DNA of 64,000 bases from Haliotis asinina (taxonomy: Eukaryota > Mollusca > Gastropoda > Lepetellida > Haliotidae), in the NCBI RefSeq assembly GCF_037392515.1, contig NC_090281.1, positions 47,096,645 to 47,160,644 of the forward strand. Reading direction: 5' to 3'. Under the pieces are notes generated by a model. That model saw nothing but the letters and a program-made list of their open reading frames with translations. It had not been told where the DNA came from and did not search any database. Below are positions 11,783 to 24,561 of this stretch, piece by piece (within the stretch, counting starts at the first letter, position 1; every line of letters begins with the position of its first letter). A program made the position numbers and the translations under genes.

Positions 11783-12062
11783 TCACCTGATTTACATATG
11801 ACAATGTACCTGATTTACCTCTGAATGTTTACCTGATTTACCTCTAACTGTTTACCAGATTTAGATGTGACTTTAGCATATTTACCCACTGTTTACTTGA
11901 TTTACTTTTTGGCTGTTTACCAGATTTACCTTTGACTGGTGATTTACCTATATGACGATTTACCAAATTTATCTATAACTGACTCACCCGATTTACCTAT
12001 GACTGACTCACCCGATCCACCAATGACCGACCCACCTTAATAACCAATGATTGTCTAACCTG
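11783..12062. repeat. Degenerate minisatellite, ~27-bp unit
   Basis: Repeated TTTACCTGATTTACCTCTG-like units, diverging rightwards to GACTCACCCGATTTACCTAT. It ends about 100 bp before the first firmly identified TMEM272-like exon. Confidence 0.7.
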
Positions 12063-12165
12063 AATCTACCTCTATATCTCGTCGTGTTCTCACCTGTTGC
12101 TTCCTTCTGTCGTGAGAAACTGAATGCGTATACCCATTGCCTGAAGCTGAACTTTCATTCACCAG

Positions 12166-15100
12166 GAATCGTCATCCTCATTGGCTGTCTGTTCATTCTC
12201 GGAATCCCGAAGTTTGTTATAGGTATGTCACATATCGTAGTTATATATATGTATTTTTAAGTTAATTATTCACTACTCATAAAACCACCTTTTCTAATAT
12301 GATAATTATATTTTATCTTATTTAGCGAATTAATGATACTGTTTGGGAATCACGTAAGATGTTGGGTTTTTGTTTGTTTGTTTGTTTGTTTTTAAAACTA
12401 TCCATAACCAAGAAAAAAACCGATAGGCCAAAAGGGGGTATGCGCGATCACAGGCCCTCATGTCTTTGCGAAAAATTAATGATTGGAAAAAGGCGCCAGT
12501 GAGAGGACTTTCTGCTTATCATCGAGAAACACTCTTATTAGTTTTGAATGAAAAATATACATCTCTGAACACGGTTCTGCCATTAGACTTGCAGTGCAGT
12601 TTCATAGCATTGTGACATCAATTTGGTGACGTTATTGCATTGTCATAACATAGTACAAAATGTAGACGATCTATCGAGGAACAATGTGGAGCACAGCTTT
12701 GGATGATAAATAACATTATAGCTAAAATGGATAGAATTATCATTAAAACGCCCGCACGCTATCAGAAATGAGTGGGCTACTGTAACTTGATAATGCCCGC
12801 AAAAATGCTTGACGACGGGCCATTATCAATTAAGCGCGTTGTTAGGCGACGTGATAGGTAGGTCAGCTGTTGAAGTTCAATCACCTACGACCCGTTTGAA
12901 CTTTATTCATTATTGACGGTATATCTGGCTCACATTCGTCACATGTACCTGTGCCATTGTGCACGTTCTTGCTTGTGCCAACCATAACAATTGTGCCATA
13001 ACTTACCACATACAGCCATGAAAACATCGATTTGAAGTCTAACGTTGTTGAGCACTGAATGACGGTCGGTAGTATGGGCAAAGGTCAAGGTCGAATCTCG
13101 TTACTCTGAATAGTGACGTCATCTGTGTTGTTCTATGACGTGTGTATATTTGTAAAAGTGTCTCAGATACCTCCGTTGTTTTTTGTTAGCAGTAAATGCT
13201 TCTAAACCGATTCCGTTGTTTTCATTCTTATTTTAATGAAAATATTCGATTCATTTTAGTCATAGTAACGGTAACGCTATTTTTCCGGGCATTACCATTT
13301 GCAGGAGACGTCGGTCTTTTCAACTTAGTGTTTTTCAACTTAATGTCCTTCGTCGGGCAGTAAAATGAAACAATGTTATACCATAAGCTACTAGTGACCT
13401 TTATACACCTGATTACTATTTGTTCACTCGTCACAGACCTGCTCGTGGTGTTTGGGCCTCTTTGTGGATGAATGTGACTGGATGGCCAGGTTCGCAATTT
13501 TCGAAACATATCCTCCGCAATGTTGCTGGGATTTTTCTAAAAGCGGCCCCAAACTAAACTCAGTTACCCCCTCACATATTCCCCTTACGTATTCTTGCAT
13601 AATCCACCTTTATAAATATTAAGGGATGATTTGATTCACACGGTGCTATTAACCTTTCTCCACTCTAGGGATTGAGTATTTGCACCGATGTCCCGCGACT
13701 CCCCTCATCCCAGTGTATCTGTGTGTCTCGGGGCTGCTGGGTGTGGCCGGGGTGGGACACAGCGCCTTCCTATGGACATGCCTGTTTCGCAAGCACATGA
13801 AAACGAATAAAACAACTATCAACGTCTGCCTAATGTTGTGGGTGTTCGTGATGTTCACCATCCCCGTTGTCCAGCTTGTGGGTAAGTATGTTTGCCGGGT
13901 CAAGGTCGGCGAGACTGTGGTCAATGCTTCAGTTATGTGATCACTGTACCTTAGGTGATGCTGGTAACGTGCGTTATAGTGTGTCCTCCACGTATATACA
14001 ATCCAAATTATTTTGCACACCGATAAACCTTGACGGTGCTAATATATTGAATGCACTGAATTTGCTTATTAATGTATACCTGGTTGAAGAAGAAACATTT
14101 CATTCTTCATAGCTCATATATGAGTCTTATTACACATGAAATCTCTCAATCATACACATTATCTTCCCTGATTATAATGAAATGACTTTGTCTTAATCAC
14201 CTTGAAAGAGTTACACAAATAATCCTATTTAACACGTCACAATTTAATTCTGGACTCACAAAAGTCCAGAAACTCTCAGCACTGTGGCCACTCTCGCACA
14301 AGGGATTTCGCAAAATTAAACAGGCAGCTGTTATGTATGTGTGCTAAGGATGAAAAAATGAAAAAATTTTTTTTCGAAAACTCAAAATTTAAACTCGCTC
14401 GCCCATGGGCACGCCCATGGGCGAGCAGTGGCCAATGGGTAGGCCCATGGGCAGGCCCATGGGCGAAAGTGTTTCATTTCATCCAGAATGAATGTTTTGG
14501 AGGTTGTAAATGAATGAAAAAATGTTAATAAGTATCATGACACAAATTTCAGCTTGTTGTGACTTGACTCTGCTAACTGACAGCGATTTTGAAAAATCTC
14601 GCCCATGGGTGAAAAACATATTGGCCCATGGACGAGAATAATTAATTTCATTGAAACTACATGTTTTTTTTCCAGGCTGTGCAGTTTTTCAATAAATGAA
14701 CGTGTATTTATTATTGTCTTGACACGAAATTAAGCTTATTTTGACTTAATTCGGCTAATTAAGAGTGATTTTTCAAAAAGACTCGCCCATGGGCGAAAAC
14801 CATTTGGCCCATGGGTGAGAATAAAATAAAAAAGTACATTTATGAGTATCATGACAGAAATTTCAACTCACTTTGACTTAATTCTTCTAAATGAGAGCAA
14901 TTTTGAAAACTCTCGCCCATGGGAGAAAGACATTTTGGCCCATGGGCGAGAATATTTGCCTTCACTCAAAATACATCTTTTCCTGTGGTTTTGGAGGTGT
15001 AAATGAATGAGGATATATATATGAGTATCATGGCACAAAATCCAACTCATTATGACTTAATTCTGCTTATTGAGACCGATTTTAAAAAACATCTCGCCCA

Positions 15101-18100
15101 TGGGCGAAAAACATTGGGCCCATGAGCGAAAATCTTTCCTTTTCACTCCAAATACATCTTTTCTAATGTTTTGGAGGATGTAAATGTATGAAAGTGCCAT
15201 TATGAGTATCATGACACAAAATTCAACTGATTTTGACTTAATTTTGCGAATTCAGGAAGATTTTTAAAAATATGCCTGAATAATCACTTTTACTCAAAAT
15301 ACATCTTTTCCCGTGTTTTGGATTTTGTAAATGAATGAGGATATATTTATATGTATCATGGCACAAAATCCAACTCATTTTGACTTAATTCTGCTAATTT
15401 GTAACAAGTACAAGAATCTGGACTTCCACTTAAATTTTCATAGCTTTTTTTTATTGTCTTGGAGGTTGTAAATATATGAATGAAAGTGTGTTTATAATTA
15501 TCACGACAAAAAAAAATGAAATCATTCAGGTCTTAATTCGACTAATCTCTCTCGTGGACGAAAATATATTCGTTTGCTCGTTTTCTTTATTTTGCAAACA
15601 TATGGCTTAAAAATAGATGAAATTCTAATGACAATTCAGTTTGATTTCGTGAGTTTAGTTTTATGTTGCACTCAGTAATATCCCAGCAATATGGCGGCAG
15701 TTTGTAGATAATCGAGTTTGGATCAGACAATCCAGTGACCAACAGCATGAGCATCGACCTGCACAATTGGGAACTTATGACATGTGTCAACCAAGTCAGC
15801 GAGCCTGACCACCCGATCCCGTTAGTCGCCTCTTACGACAAGCATAGTCGCCTTTTATGGCAAGCATGGGTTGTTTAAGCCTTTTACTTCCAGCAACATA
15901 TACAATACACTTAGAATACTAAGCCTTGAGATTCTTTTGAATTTAGGTATTCTATAAATATACCAAAATTCAACCTATATCTATGAAGTTGAAGTTATTT
16001 GTGAAAGCCCTAATCAAGAGTGACCAAACTCCAGTGACTATGCTGGGACACAATGATAAATGGTGTTGTGAGATCTTTAACCTGTATTGAAACATGTCTT
16101 GCCAATACCTTGGAGAACTTGTGCCCGAGAATGCCCGAGAATAGCAGAAGACTCGTCTCTACGCTAATTAACGACCTAAAACACATACACACAGACTTCG
16201 GTGAAAGAATGAGCTGCGGAACCAATTCCTGAATGATAGTCGTCGCACGAACAGTAGTCGAGAAAGTTGGCGTCATCGTGAATCGAGGGTCTGTGAGCAA
16301 TGTAAACTGCATATTGTGAGACAGTGGCCACAATAAAGAATAAAGAAGATCTTGACAGAAGGCTTCAGCGTCTCAACGAGCAGCTCCAAAGACAAGAGAT
16401 TTCCGTAATGAGCTGTGCTCATCAGACTGTCTGCCTCGCTCATAGTGACCACATTACTGTACTTTATAACGTATTTGGTTTTCCTTCATGTCCGGAGCGT
16501 CGAACGCCATAGTGTTGACACCTGATTACCTCCTTACGTATTACCCGAGACATCGAATTTACCAAAATTTCAATTCAATTTTAGACAGCCCAGGCAAGTC
16601 GTTTGTTTAAGGAGTAAGAGGATTAGGAGGCATGGTCGACTAGATTTCTTTGTTTAACTAATCCCACACAGCCTTCACCAATAGAGGGAATGATTTCTGT
16701 TCAGTTATGACATTGCTGTTCTCCATATGTCTCTATTTTCTCCACACATCTCCATGTTGTTGTATTTGTGTGTTTTGTAACTCTGATTGGGACTGGTGAA
16801 CAAGCTTTACAGTACCTCACCCATACAGCATATAATACAAAATATAAATGAAGCATGTGTCGTCATCCATATGAACTATCATATAATAGCATATGCATAC
16901 ATATCATTACATCAAATACATCTATCATATAAGTAAACATGAAAAATAGAATTATGGTTTGTTGTGTCTGACTAGCTCTTTGTAGAAACACTGAACATTT
17001 GTGAGAAGGTTTTTGACAAGTTAATTAGTTTCCTGTTAAAAAATTAAAAAATCAAGCTTTGTGTTTTATGATAAAATCGTGGACGGATCAACTATTTTCT
17101 GGTTTTCACAGTGAATAAGTTCTTTTCCGTTCACCGAAGTCATCATAGACCACAGTGAGAAAAGGTCGATCTTCAAGCAGTAAGGAAGACCATGATAGCG
17201 TATGGAGTACGTGTGTCTTGGTCATCTCCTCCGTTATCCCCTCCCCGAATCCACACCCCACCAGGGCGTGTAGGACTTGTCTCGGTGAATAAAAAGGGAC
17301 TCCTATAACCCCATATACCCCTAATCACAATGCTATAATTTGTCGTTTTTGTGTATCCGGTTTTGTGTATTCTGTAATATTGTATAGTACTGGTGAAGTG
17401 TTAATCAAAGCAATATTTTGCTTGCTAAACGAACCACATTTTTTGAGAATCAAAATATGTTTTAAGCACATTTCCAAAATTGAAATGCAGCATGCACACA
17501 ATAACTAAATTGGAAGGAATATCGTGCCGGACAAGGTTTTCCAGAGCACCTGCACATAAATGTCAATGTCTTTCAAAGACTAATATGTGCAGGTCTTGCA
17601 AAAGGACAAAGCAGGTATGCTTGACAAAGTTCTTGCAAAGGAGGTTTATACACAACACCAAAACCAACCGGTCAGCTCGACGCCTTATAGAACAATCAAT
17701 TCGAGATTTCCTTTGAATGTGAGATATTTGGCTGCGCGTCTTGTGCAATCAGTCTTTTTCATCCATATACACTCACGAACACCTGTTCATTTCAAAGCTG
17801 GTGTCTCCTAATGACCTAACGTGATCCATGGATGAATTTTGTACATGACAAGTCAAATACACATGAAAGCGGCAGCTGTTATACTCCAATAAACAAGACC
17901 AGCGGACGAGACATGACTTTTTCGGTGCAAATTGTCGTAGGCGCTTTACGGAAATTACGTAAGTGAACGCGGAAGAAACAGAAAGCGTCATCGTTCCGCT
18001 CAGTTTCCATTGTCTTTGCGAGTTATGCTGAGATACTCAACAAACTGAGATAAAAGTCAAAATGATGAAAAAGTGGAAATCAGTGTGTGGATTAGAACTT

Positions 18101-21100
18101 GAAAATCACTCATGAAGTCTCTGACAAAGTAATATCTGTTCAGGTCATGATCATTTGGAAAGAAATACGAAAGTTCTATGGATATACAACTTCTTATAAG
18201 GTAAGCAGCATTTCGGCGTAGCTGTTAAACTCGTTATCAAGAAAGGAATATCTTACAGGTAGTCCTGTAAGTTAAACCTTTGTTTTGGGTCGAGGTCAAA
18301 ATCGTTTGGTGTAGTGACAACGGTGTTGTTTTATGGGATTAGACACGGCTTTTCTATAAAAAAAAGTAAAATGTGTGTCCTCAGGAAACGAAATAAGACA
18401 CGTGTACCAGAATGTAAGTGAATCGATGTTAGCGAGTTCAATCAGTGACTTCAGTTAAAATGGGCTTTCAGTTCACTCCTTCCAGTAGTAATGAGTTATT
18501 TAGTTTCTTGGTAAAATTGCTTGCAAGGTGAATGTTGAAAATGACAGTTTTCAGGATCATTTTAACAACTTCAGTTATGGCAAATGCGCTGCTATGCTTC
18601 ACGTTTCGTCCTACTTATTTTACGGGAAGATACCTTTTTGTAAACAGCTATATGTTCATTCTGAGAACTGGTAAAAAGGGAGAATATATCTCGTGAAAAT
18701 GAATTTTGAAAGACTGCAGATCAACAGTTCCAGTTGTCTCAACAACATAATTTCTAAAATACTTAGAGACAACAATCACGGAAGCCAAAGTAAATCTGTG
18801 TAGCAAAAATAGTGAAAATTTATTTAAAAAATAGAAAAGTAAACGCAAAGTCAATCTTGATTACATTACGTATTCCTCATAGCCCGATATAATGATTACA
18901 CATTAATAGTATGGATACGTTAATGTATAGTTTAAACTAATCTCCTCAAGTAATCGGGACTGGATTGTCAAGCATAAACATACATATCAATGCCGCTCCA
19001 TACCAATAATATAATTACATAACATACATGATAACAACACTTCATGTTCCGCTCGTCAAACGTCAGAATAAATTTACAGTTATCAAAGCAGACTAACAGG
19101 CCCACTAGCAGTAAAAAACAAAACAAAAACAAATAAATTAATAAATCCAAATGAATAGATGGAATACTAAAAACCACCAAAATATGCACGCCCCCTTTAA
19201 AAAGGTAGAGTGCAAAAGTGGCAAACCGGTAAAATATGTCAAGATTCAAACTCAAAACTATACAATCGTATTTTACTAGATAAATCAGAATGGTCTCAAT
19301 GTCATAATGTGGGTAGTTACAGAATCGAAGCAAAATATTGTACATATATGTATCATGAAATAATAATTTATCAACTGAATAACACATAAAAAATACTCTT
19401 ATGATATGTATAACATCACATTTGAGTAAAAAAAATGCATGCGTTGAGCTTGTTAGATGTTTTAAAGATCAATGGAATAGGTAGAAAAGGACACCCCCAC
19501 TTGGGAACTTGGGAGCAGAGAGACGCCACGGTTCAGTGGTTACAGCTATAGGGCCTTCTGTGCTCTCTGCTCATTATATTAAGGGTGGTGATGTAGATGA
19601 AGGTTACGCAGGAAAAGTAGGTGTTGTGGGTATACTACGTCAACAGGTAGCTGTGCAGTCAACCAGATAGTTTGTTGTTTTAACCTGTCTGACAATTGTT
19701 ACGCCTGACCAGGGAGACAATAACAAGCTGATGTTAACACATGTGATCTAACGATAGTTTTGCGTTCTTTAGCATGTTTTGGAAGGGATGGTCGTGATGT
19801 ATCATTTATTCTTTCATTCATTCACATATGTACTTCTTTCTTTTATTATTTCTTTCATTCATTCACATATACTTCTTGCTCTTCATTCATTCATTCATTC
19901 ATTCATTGTAAGATTTCGACTGATACAGTAAACTGACTGAAGTACTGTTAAACGCAGCCTAAGTTGCGATGGAGACGAATCAGGTCACTGTGTGCATTGG
20001 AGCATGAGGAGGCGCATACTAATTAGTACAAATGGTAAAGGAAACAAGCGAGTGACCTACCCCTGTTGTAGATAATTTCTGGTCTGACAAATGGGAGAAT
20101 ACCCCATAAAACCTCGGACGAGGAAAAACCGGCACGGGCAAACGGGAATTACTAAAAATGGAGACCACACTTTTAAAACGAAACATGCTAAACTGGGTAG
20201 GTACACTTAAAACTACTAGGCAGGTACATTTGGTGAATGTCAGCGGAATTGGCAAGACATGTTTCAATACAGGTTAAAGATCTCACAACACCATTTATCA
20301 TTGTGTCCCAGCATAGTCACTGGAGTTTGGTCACTCTTGATTAGGGCTTTCACAAATAACTTCAACTTCATAGATATAGGTTGAATTTTGGTATATTTAT
20401 AGAATACCTAAATTCAAAAGAATCTCAAGGCTTAGTATTCTAAGTGTATTGTATATGTTGCTGGAAGTAAAAGGCTTAAACAACCCATGCTTGCCATAAA
20501 AGGCGACTATGCTTGTCGTAAGAGGCGACTAACGGGATCGGGTGGTCAGGCTCGCTGACTTGGTTGACACATGTCATAAGTTCCCAATTGTGCAGGTCGA
20601 TGCTCATGCTGTTGGTCACTGGATTGTCTGATCCAAACTCGATTATCTACAAACTGCCGCCATATTGCTGGGATATTACTGAGTGCAACATAAAACTAAA
20701 CTCACGAAATCAAACTGAATTGTCATTAGAATTTCATCTATTTTTAAGCCATATGTTTGCAAAATAAAGAAAACGAGCAAACGAATATATTTTCGTCCAC
20801 GAGAGAGATTAGTCGAATTAAGACCTGAATGATTTCATTTTTTTTTGTCGTGATAATTATAAACACACTTTCATTCATATATTTACAACCTCCAAGACAA
20901 TAAAAAAAAGCTATGAAAATTTAAGTGGAAGTCCAGATTCTTGTACTTGTTACAAATTAGCAGAATTAAGTCAAAATGAGTTGGATTTTGTGCCATGATA
21001 CATATATATATCCTCATTCATTTACAAAATCCAAAACACGGGAAAAGATGTATTTTGAGTAAAAGTGATTATTCTGGCATATTTTTAAAAATCTTCCTGA

Positions 21101-22521
21101 ATTCGCAAAATTAAGTCAAAATCAGTTGAATTTTGTGTCATGATACTCATAATGGCACTTTCATACATTTACATCCTCCAAAACATTAGAAAAGATGTAT
21201 TTGGAGTGAAAAGGAAAGATTTTCGCTCATGGGCCCAATGTTTTTCGCCCATGGGCGAGATGTTTTTTAAAATCGGTCTCAATAAGCAGAATTAAGTCAT
21301 AATGAGTTGGATTTTGTGCCATGATACTCATATATATATCCTCATTCATTTACACCTCCAAAACCACAGGAAAAGATGTATTTTGAGTGAAGGCAAATAT
21401 TCTCGCCCATGGGCCAAAATGTCTTTCTCCCATGGGCGAGAGTTTTCAAAATTGCTCTCATTTAGAAGAATTAAGTCAAAGTGAGTTGAAATTTCTGTCA
21501 TGATACTCATAAATGTACTTTTTTATTTTATTCTCACCCATGGGCCAAATGGTTTTCGCCCATGGGCGAGTCTTTTTGAAAAATCACTCTTAATTAGCCG
21601 AATTAAGTCAAAATAAGCTTAATTTCGTGTCAAGACAATAATAAATACACGTTCATTTATTGAAAAACTGCACAGCCTGGAAAAAAAACATGTAGTTTCA
21701 ATGAAATTAATTATTCTCGTCCATGGGCCAATATGTTTTTCACCCATGGGCGAGATTTTTCAAAATCGCTGTCAGTTAGCAGAGTCAAGTCACAACAAGC
21801 TGAAATTTGTGTCATGATACTTATTAACATTTTTTCATTCATTTACAACCTCCAAAACATTCATTCTGGATGAAATGAAACACTTTCGCCCATGGGCCTG
21901 CCCATGGGCCTACCCATTGGCCACTGCTCGCCCATGGGCGTGCCCATGGGCGAGCGAGTTTAAATTTTGAGTTTTCGAAAAAAAATTTTTTCATTTTTTC
22001 ATCCTTAGCACACATACATAACAGCTGCCTGTTTAATTTTGCGAAATCCCTTGTGAGAGAGTGGCCACAGTGCTGAGAGTTTCTGGACTATTGTGAGTCC
22101 AGAATTAAATTGTGACGTGTTATTTACATTTTCAGGTGGGCCATACATCATTTATACCTATCATAAAGATACTTTTCACCAAGGAAGATGTGACGTCATC
22201 ACTACTTTGACGTCATTTCCCTCAGTATCCGGCCAATCGTCGACATCCAACACTTTAGGCATTGCCGTTACCCAACCATCGACAAACGAAACTGATTTTT
22301 CATATACATCGATCACGGATGAAAAACAAATATACTCGCAAAGTGGGAAAAACAATTCATGTGCATCTTGTGACGACGTAATCATTTTGTGTGCCTATGG
22401 CACTTCAATATTTGAGTTAGTATTTATGACGGTGCCATTGTTGTGTTTTGTAATGGCCGCCATTATATTGCGAGTTCGCCAAAAAGAGAACTTCTCGGAA
22501 CAAAAACGTGCAATTGTCTGA
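12166..22521 (+). CDS. TMEM272-like four-pass membrane protein (5' end not found)
   Basis: Exons 12166-12222, 13669-13881 and 22136-22521 are all joined in phase 1 and encode about 218 residues to a TGA stop. Four hydrophobic segments are seen: IVILIGCLFILGIPKFVIG, PVYLCVSGLLGVAGVG, NVCLMLWVFVMFTIPVVQLV and ELVFMTVPLLCFVMAAIIL. The block IEYLHRCPATPLIPVYLCVSG fits my memory of the TMEM272-like family (Y-L-x-x-C-P then IPVYL). Unusual is an S/T-rich loop of about 85 residues between helices 3 and 4 with several N-x-S/T sites. The function of the family is poorly known; a plasma-membrane location is inferred. The 8.25-kb last intron is filled by a foldback-like element. A small candidate upstream exon, 9066-9115 (ending PPSDGR in phase 1), is possible but weak. 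The true start is not identified. An AATAAA lies at 22793-22798. Confidence 0.68.
12263..13500. other. Intron of the TMEM272-like gene
   Basis: AT-rich intronic DNA with a GTTT-rich run near 12366-12390. No exon or recognised element was seen. Confidence 0.5.
13508..13570 (+). mobile_element. SINE 3' tail fragment
   Basis: Only the common tail remains: TTGCTGGGATTTTTCTAAAA, GCGGCCCCAAACTAAACTCA and a pyrimidine-rich CTCAC end. Confidence 0.55.
14380..15560. repeat. Tandem repeats with palindromic CATGGGCG core, left arm
   Basis: About seven units of roughly 120-190 bp. Units combine GCCCATGGGCGA-type palindromes, an ATGAGTATCATGACACAAA block and a TTTTGACTTAATTCTGCTAA block. The last units have lost the palindrome. 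The inverted counterpart is 20790-21965 in the right arm. Confidence 0.75.
15650..15885 (-). mobile_element. SINE-like repeat (family 1) nested in left arm
   Basis: Contains TTTTATGTTGCACTCAGTAA, CCACCCGATCCCGTTAGTCG and GGCAAGCATGGGTTG. An inverted twin is present at the matching place in the right arm. Confidence 0.8.
16104..20250. other. Central segment of the foldback-like element
   Basis: About 4.1 kb of AT-rich DNA with no supported gene. A hydrophobic minus-strand open frame at 19387-18968 has AT-driven composition and no homology that I know. A short CATT-rich stretch lies at 19795-19905. A splice-bounded 56-bp segment at 18144-18199 would create a stop if joined to the TMEM272-like exons, so it is not an exon of that gene. 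Confidence 0.5.
20470..20705 (+). mobile_element. SINE-like repeat (family 1) nested in right arm
   Basis: Mirror copy of 15650-15885. Identical short open frames are seen in both copies, so they come from one insertion copied along with the arm. Confidence 0.8.
20790..21965. repeat. Tandem repeats with palindromic core, right arm
   Basis: Inverted copy of 14380-15560, unit for unit, with scattered single-base and small length differences, for example in the TATATATATCCTC stretch near 21005. Confidence 0.75.
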
Positions 22522-22792
22522 GCTTGAAAGTTTTTATGTGTTATATTTATACCGTGACATGTTCTGTTTATTGACGTCATAGTACACAGGCCTTCAGGAC
22601 ATGCATAGGAAGTGCCGGCAGAGTTGCCTCTCTTGTACGCATCAGAATTCCTCATCAAAAACTCCACACTCAACTGGTTGTTTTCACCAAAGTAATAACG
22701 CAACATTTTAGTTCGTTTTAGAGTGATACGATTGCATAGTGTGTACCTCCTTTTTAACGCCATCATACATATTCTGTATTCATCTTTTTAAT

Positions 22793-22798
22793 AATAAA
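22793..22798 (+). promoter_or_regulatory. Polyadenylation signal AATAAA
   Basis: AATAAA about 270 bp past the TMEM272-like stop codon, in an AT-rich context. Confidence 0.55.
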
Positions 22799-22799
22799 C

Positions 22800-24220
22800 G
22801 TTTGTGGAAAATATACGTTTCCGTACGAAAATGAAAGTTGGTTCTGTTGAAAGTAGTAGTGCATTCTTCACAATTTCCATGTATCGTATAAATACCCGCT
22901 CCTTGCACACAGGCTGCATCTGGACCAAAACCATATATATATATACTTGCAGGCATCAGTTTTACGAGGCATTGTCATTTATCGTTAGTCTCTCAGAGGA
23001 TCTAAATCTATAGCATAGTATGGTAAACCAACTGAAGGTGTATTGTTCCACCAAGGCTACACGTGTCACAATGTTGTGTGTGGGGTGTGTGAATCCTGCT
23101 GCTTGCGTGTCACTCTCGCGGAGGGTAAGTCCAGCCTGATTCCCTGGGTCTGTTGCGCCTGTGCTGAAGATAATCCCTATCCATGCGCAACCGAAAGTTG
23201 GTCGTCATCAGTTACCCTTTCCTCGAAATAGAGTCCTTGTTTTTGCTAATATCTCAGTTTGTATGTTTGACAGAAGCTAACATCTTGACACGGCGACTAC
23301 ATAACCTCATATTTAGTGTAAAAATGCACAATACGTGAAATGAACTCAATTGATTATCTTGCAAAGATGTCGAAAGGAGTCAATTTCTCGGCTTTTCTGA
23401 TTCGCGCCGAAGGACGTGTCAACAAATGTTTCAGTTGTAAACAAAACATAATGTGTCATGACCAAATGATATGGGACTATAATCCATGACCATTTAGTTC
23501 ATCAGACAAGTCGGGATCGACTGACGAGTGTCTATCGAGGAAATGGTAGTTAATGACGACTTCCGGTTGAGGATGGACAGGACTTACGAGTTACGAGCCC
23601 GTATCTACAGCACATCAAAACAACAACGCTTGGAAACGGAGAGCCATTTAATGCTCACTACAGTTAACCTGTGTCGCCGTGATGGTTCGCTGCCTTGCCC
23701 GTGGAGAATCTGACAGACGAAATTACATCATGTTGAACAGTCTGAAATTGAGCTGAAACAAACACATAGAAAAATGTATCGCAAGACTTATGATTTAATT
23801 TTAACCTTAACTAGATGCTGACATCGTTGTCATAGCGGTCTGTTCCAAGAGAGGTTGGCTGTCATCCATCGACCAGCAAACAAGTGGCACCGAGACATTC
23901 AGGTGACCACGTGACAACAGGATACAGCTCATCTCAGAATCACCAGATTTCATCCGTTCATATCAGTCAGTGAGCATAACGTAAGTCATGTCGGCAGTAT
24001 TTCGGCTACATTGTGAGAATTCGTATCAAGGTGCGTGTTACAGCAGAGTGGCTTCAACATCTTCGTCTGTCTAACAGAATGGGCTGAAAGCGCTTAACAT
24101 ATAACGGGTATTCCACCAGACAATCTGTCAGACGTCCCTTGGCATCTGCAGAGCATAAAGCAGCACGAATAGTTTGATGTAAACTCGACGTCACAGGTGA
24201 CGCGGGTTATGCACAACCAT
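22800..24220. other. Gene-free stretch between convergent genes
   Basis: Lies between the 3' ends of the TMEM272-like gene and gene A. Short open stretches occur on both strands, but none has convincing splice partners or composition. Confidence 0.4.
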
Positions 24221-24221
24221 G

Positions 24222-24330
24222 GGATAGACTATTGGTTAAAACGTTCACTCGTCACGCCATCCCTACATGGGTACAATGAGTGCTGCTGGAATCTTGCCAA
24301 AAGCGGCGTAAAACCAAACTCACTCACAAC
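24222..24330 (+). mobile_element. tRNA-derived SINE (family 2), internally deleted
   Basis: The head GGGATAGACTATTGGTTAAA and the tail CCAAAAGCGGCGTAAAACC with CTCACTCAC are present, but the B-box region is shortened. Confidence 0.65.
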
Positions 24331-24561
24331 CGAATATCATGGAACAGACCCCGTGGTTCACTGACAAAACCAGAACAGATAACGGTATATCTCTGACATC
24401 GTATCCAAGGTTTACCCCTTATAGGTTCGGCACCACCTAAACGTACAGTCACAGGATTCTGATATCGTCAGCTCTATAGGAATCTAAAATACCATGTGGG
24501 ACAAGGAAAGCACTTTGACGTACATAGTGTGTTCATCCATGGACACGTGGAATTGACCCAA

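Larger units (their letters stand above)
14226..22126. mobile_element. Foldback-like element with 1.87-kb inverted arms and 6-bp target duplication
   Basis: The left arm is 14232-16103 and the right arm 20251-22120. They are inverted copies, about 99% alike by eye, around a 4.15-kb centre. The ends read ACACGTCACAATTTAATTC and its complement. The hexamer TATTTA lies directly outside both ends (14226-14231 and 22121-22126), as expected for a target-site duplication. Each arm contains tandem units with a palindromic CATGGGCG core, plus one nested SINE-like repeat. The centre holds no transposase that I can recognise, so the copy appears non-autonomous. Long arms made of tandem repeats are the hallmark of Foldback, TU and Galileo elements. 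A 6-bp duplication is also known from Mavericks and some other superfamilies, but nothing of their gene set is seen here. The insertion ends only 15 bp before the next exon. Confidence 0.75.

Noticed and set aside
18968-19387. 139-codon hydrophobic minus-strand frame in the foldback centre
   Set aside because: AT-rich composition gives Leu/Ile/Phe/Tyr by chance; no family resemblance and no splice partner.
14226-22126. Maverick/Polinton reading of the large inverted-repeat element
   Set aside because: The 6-bp duplication and long inverted ends would fit, but none of that family's genes is recognisable in the centre and the arms are made of tandem repeats, which favours a foldback-like element.
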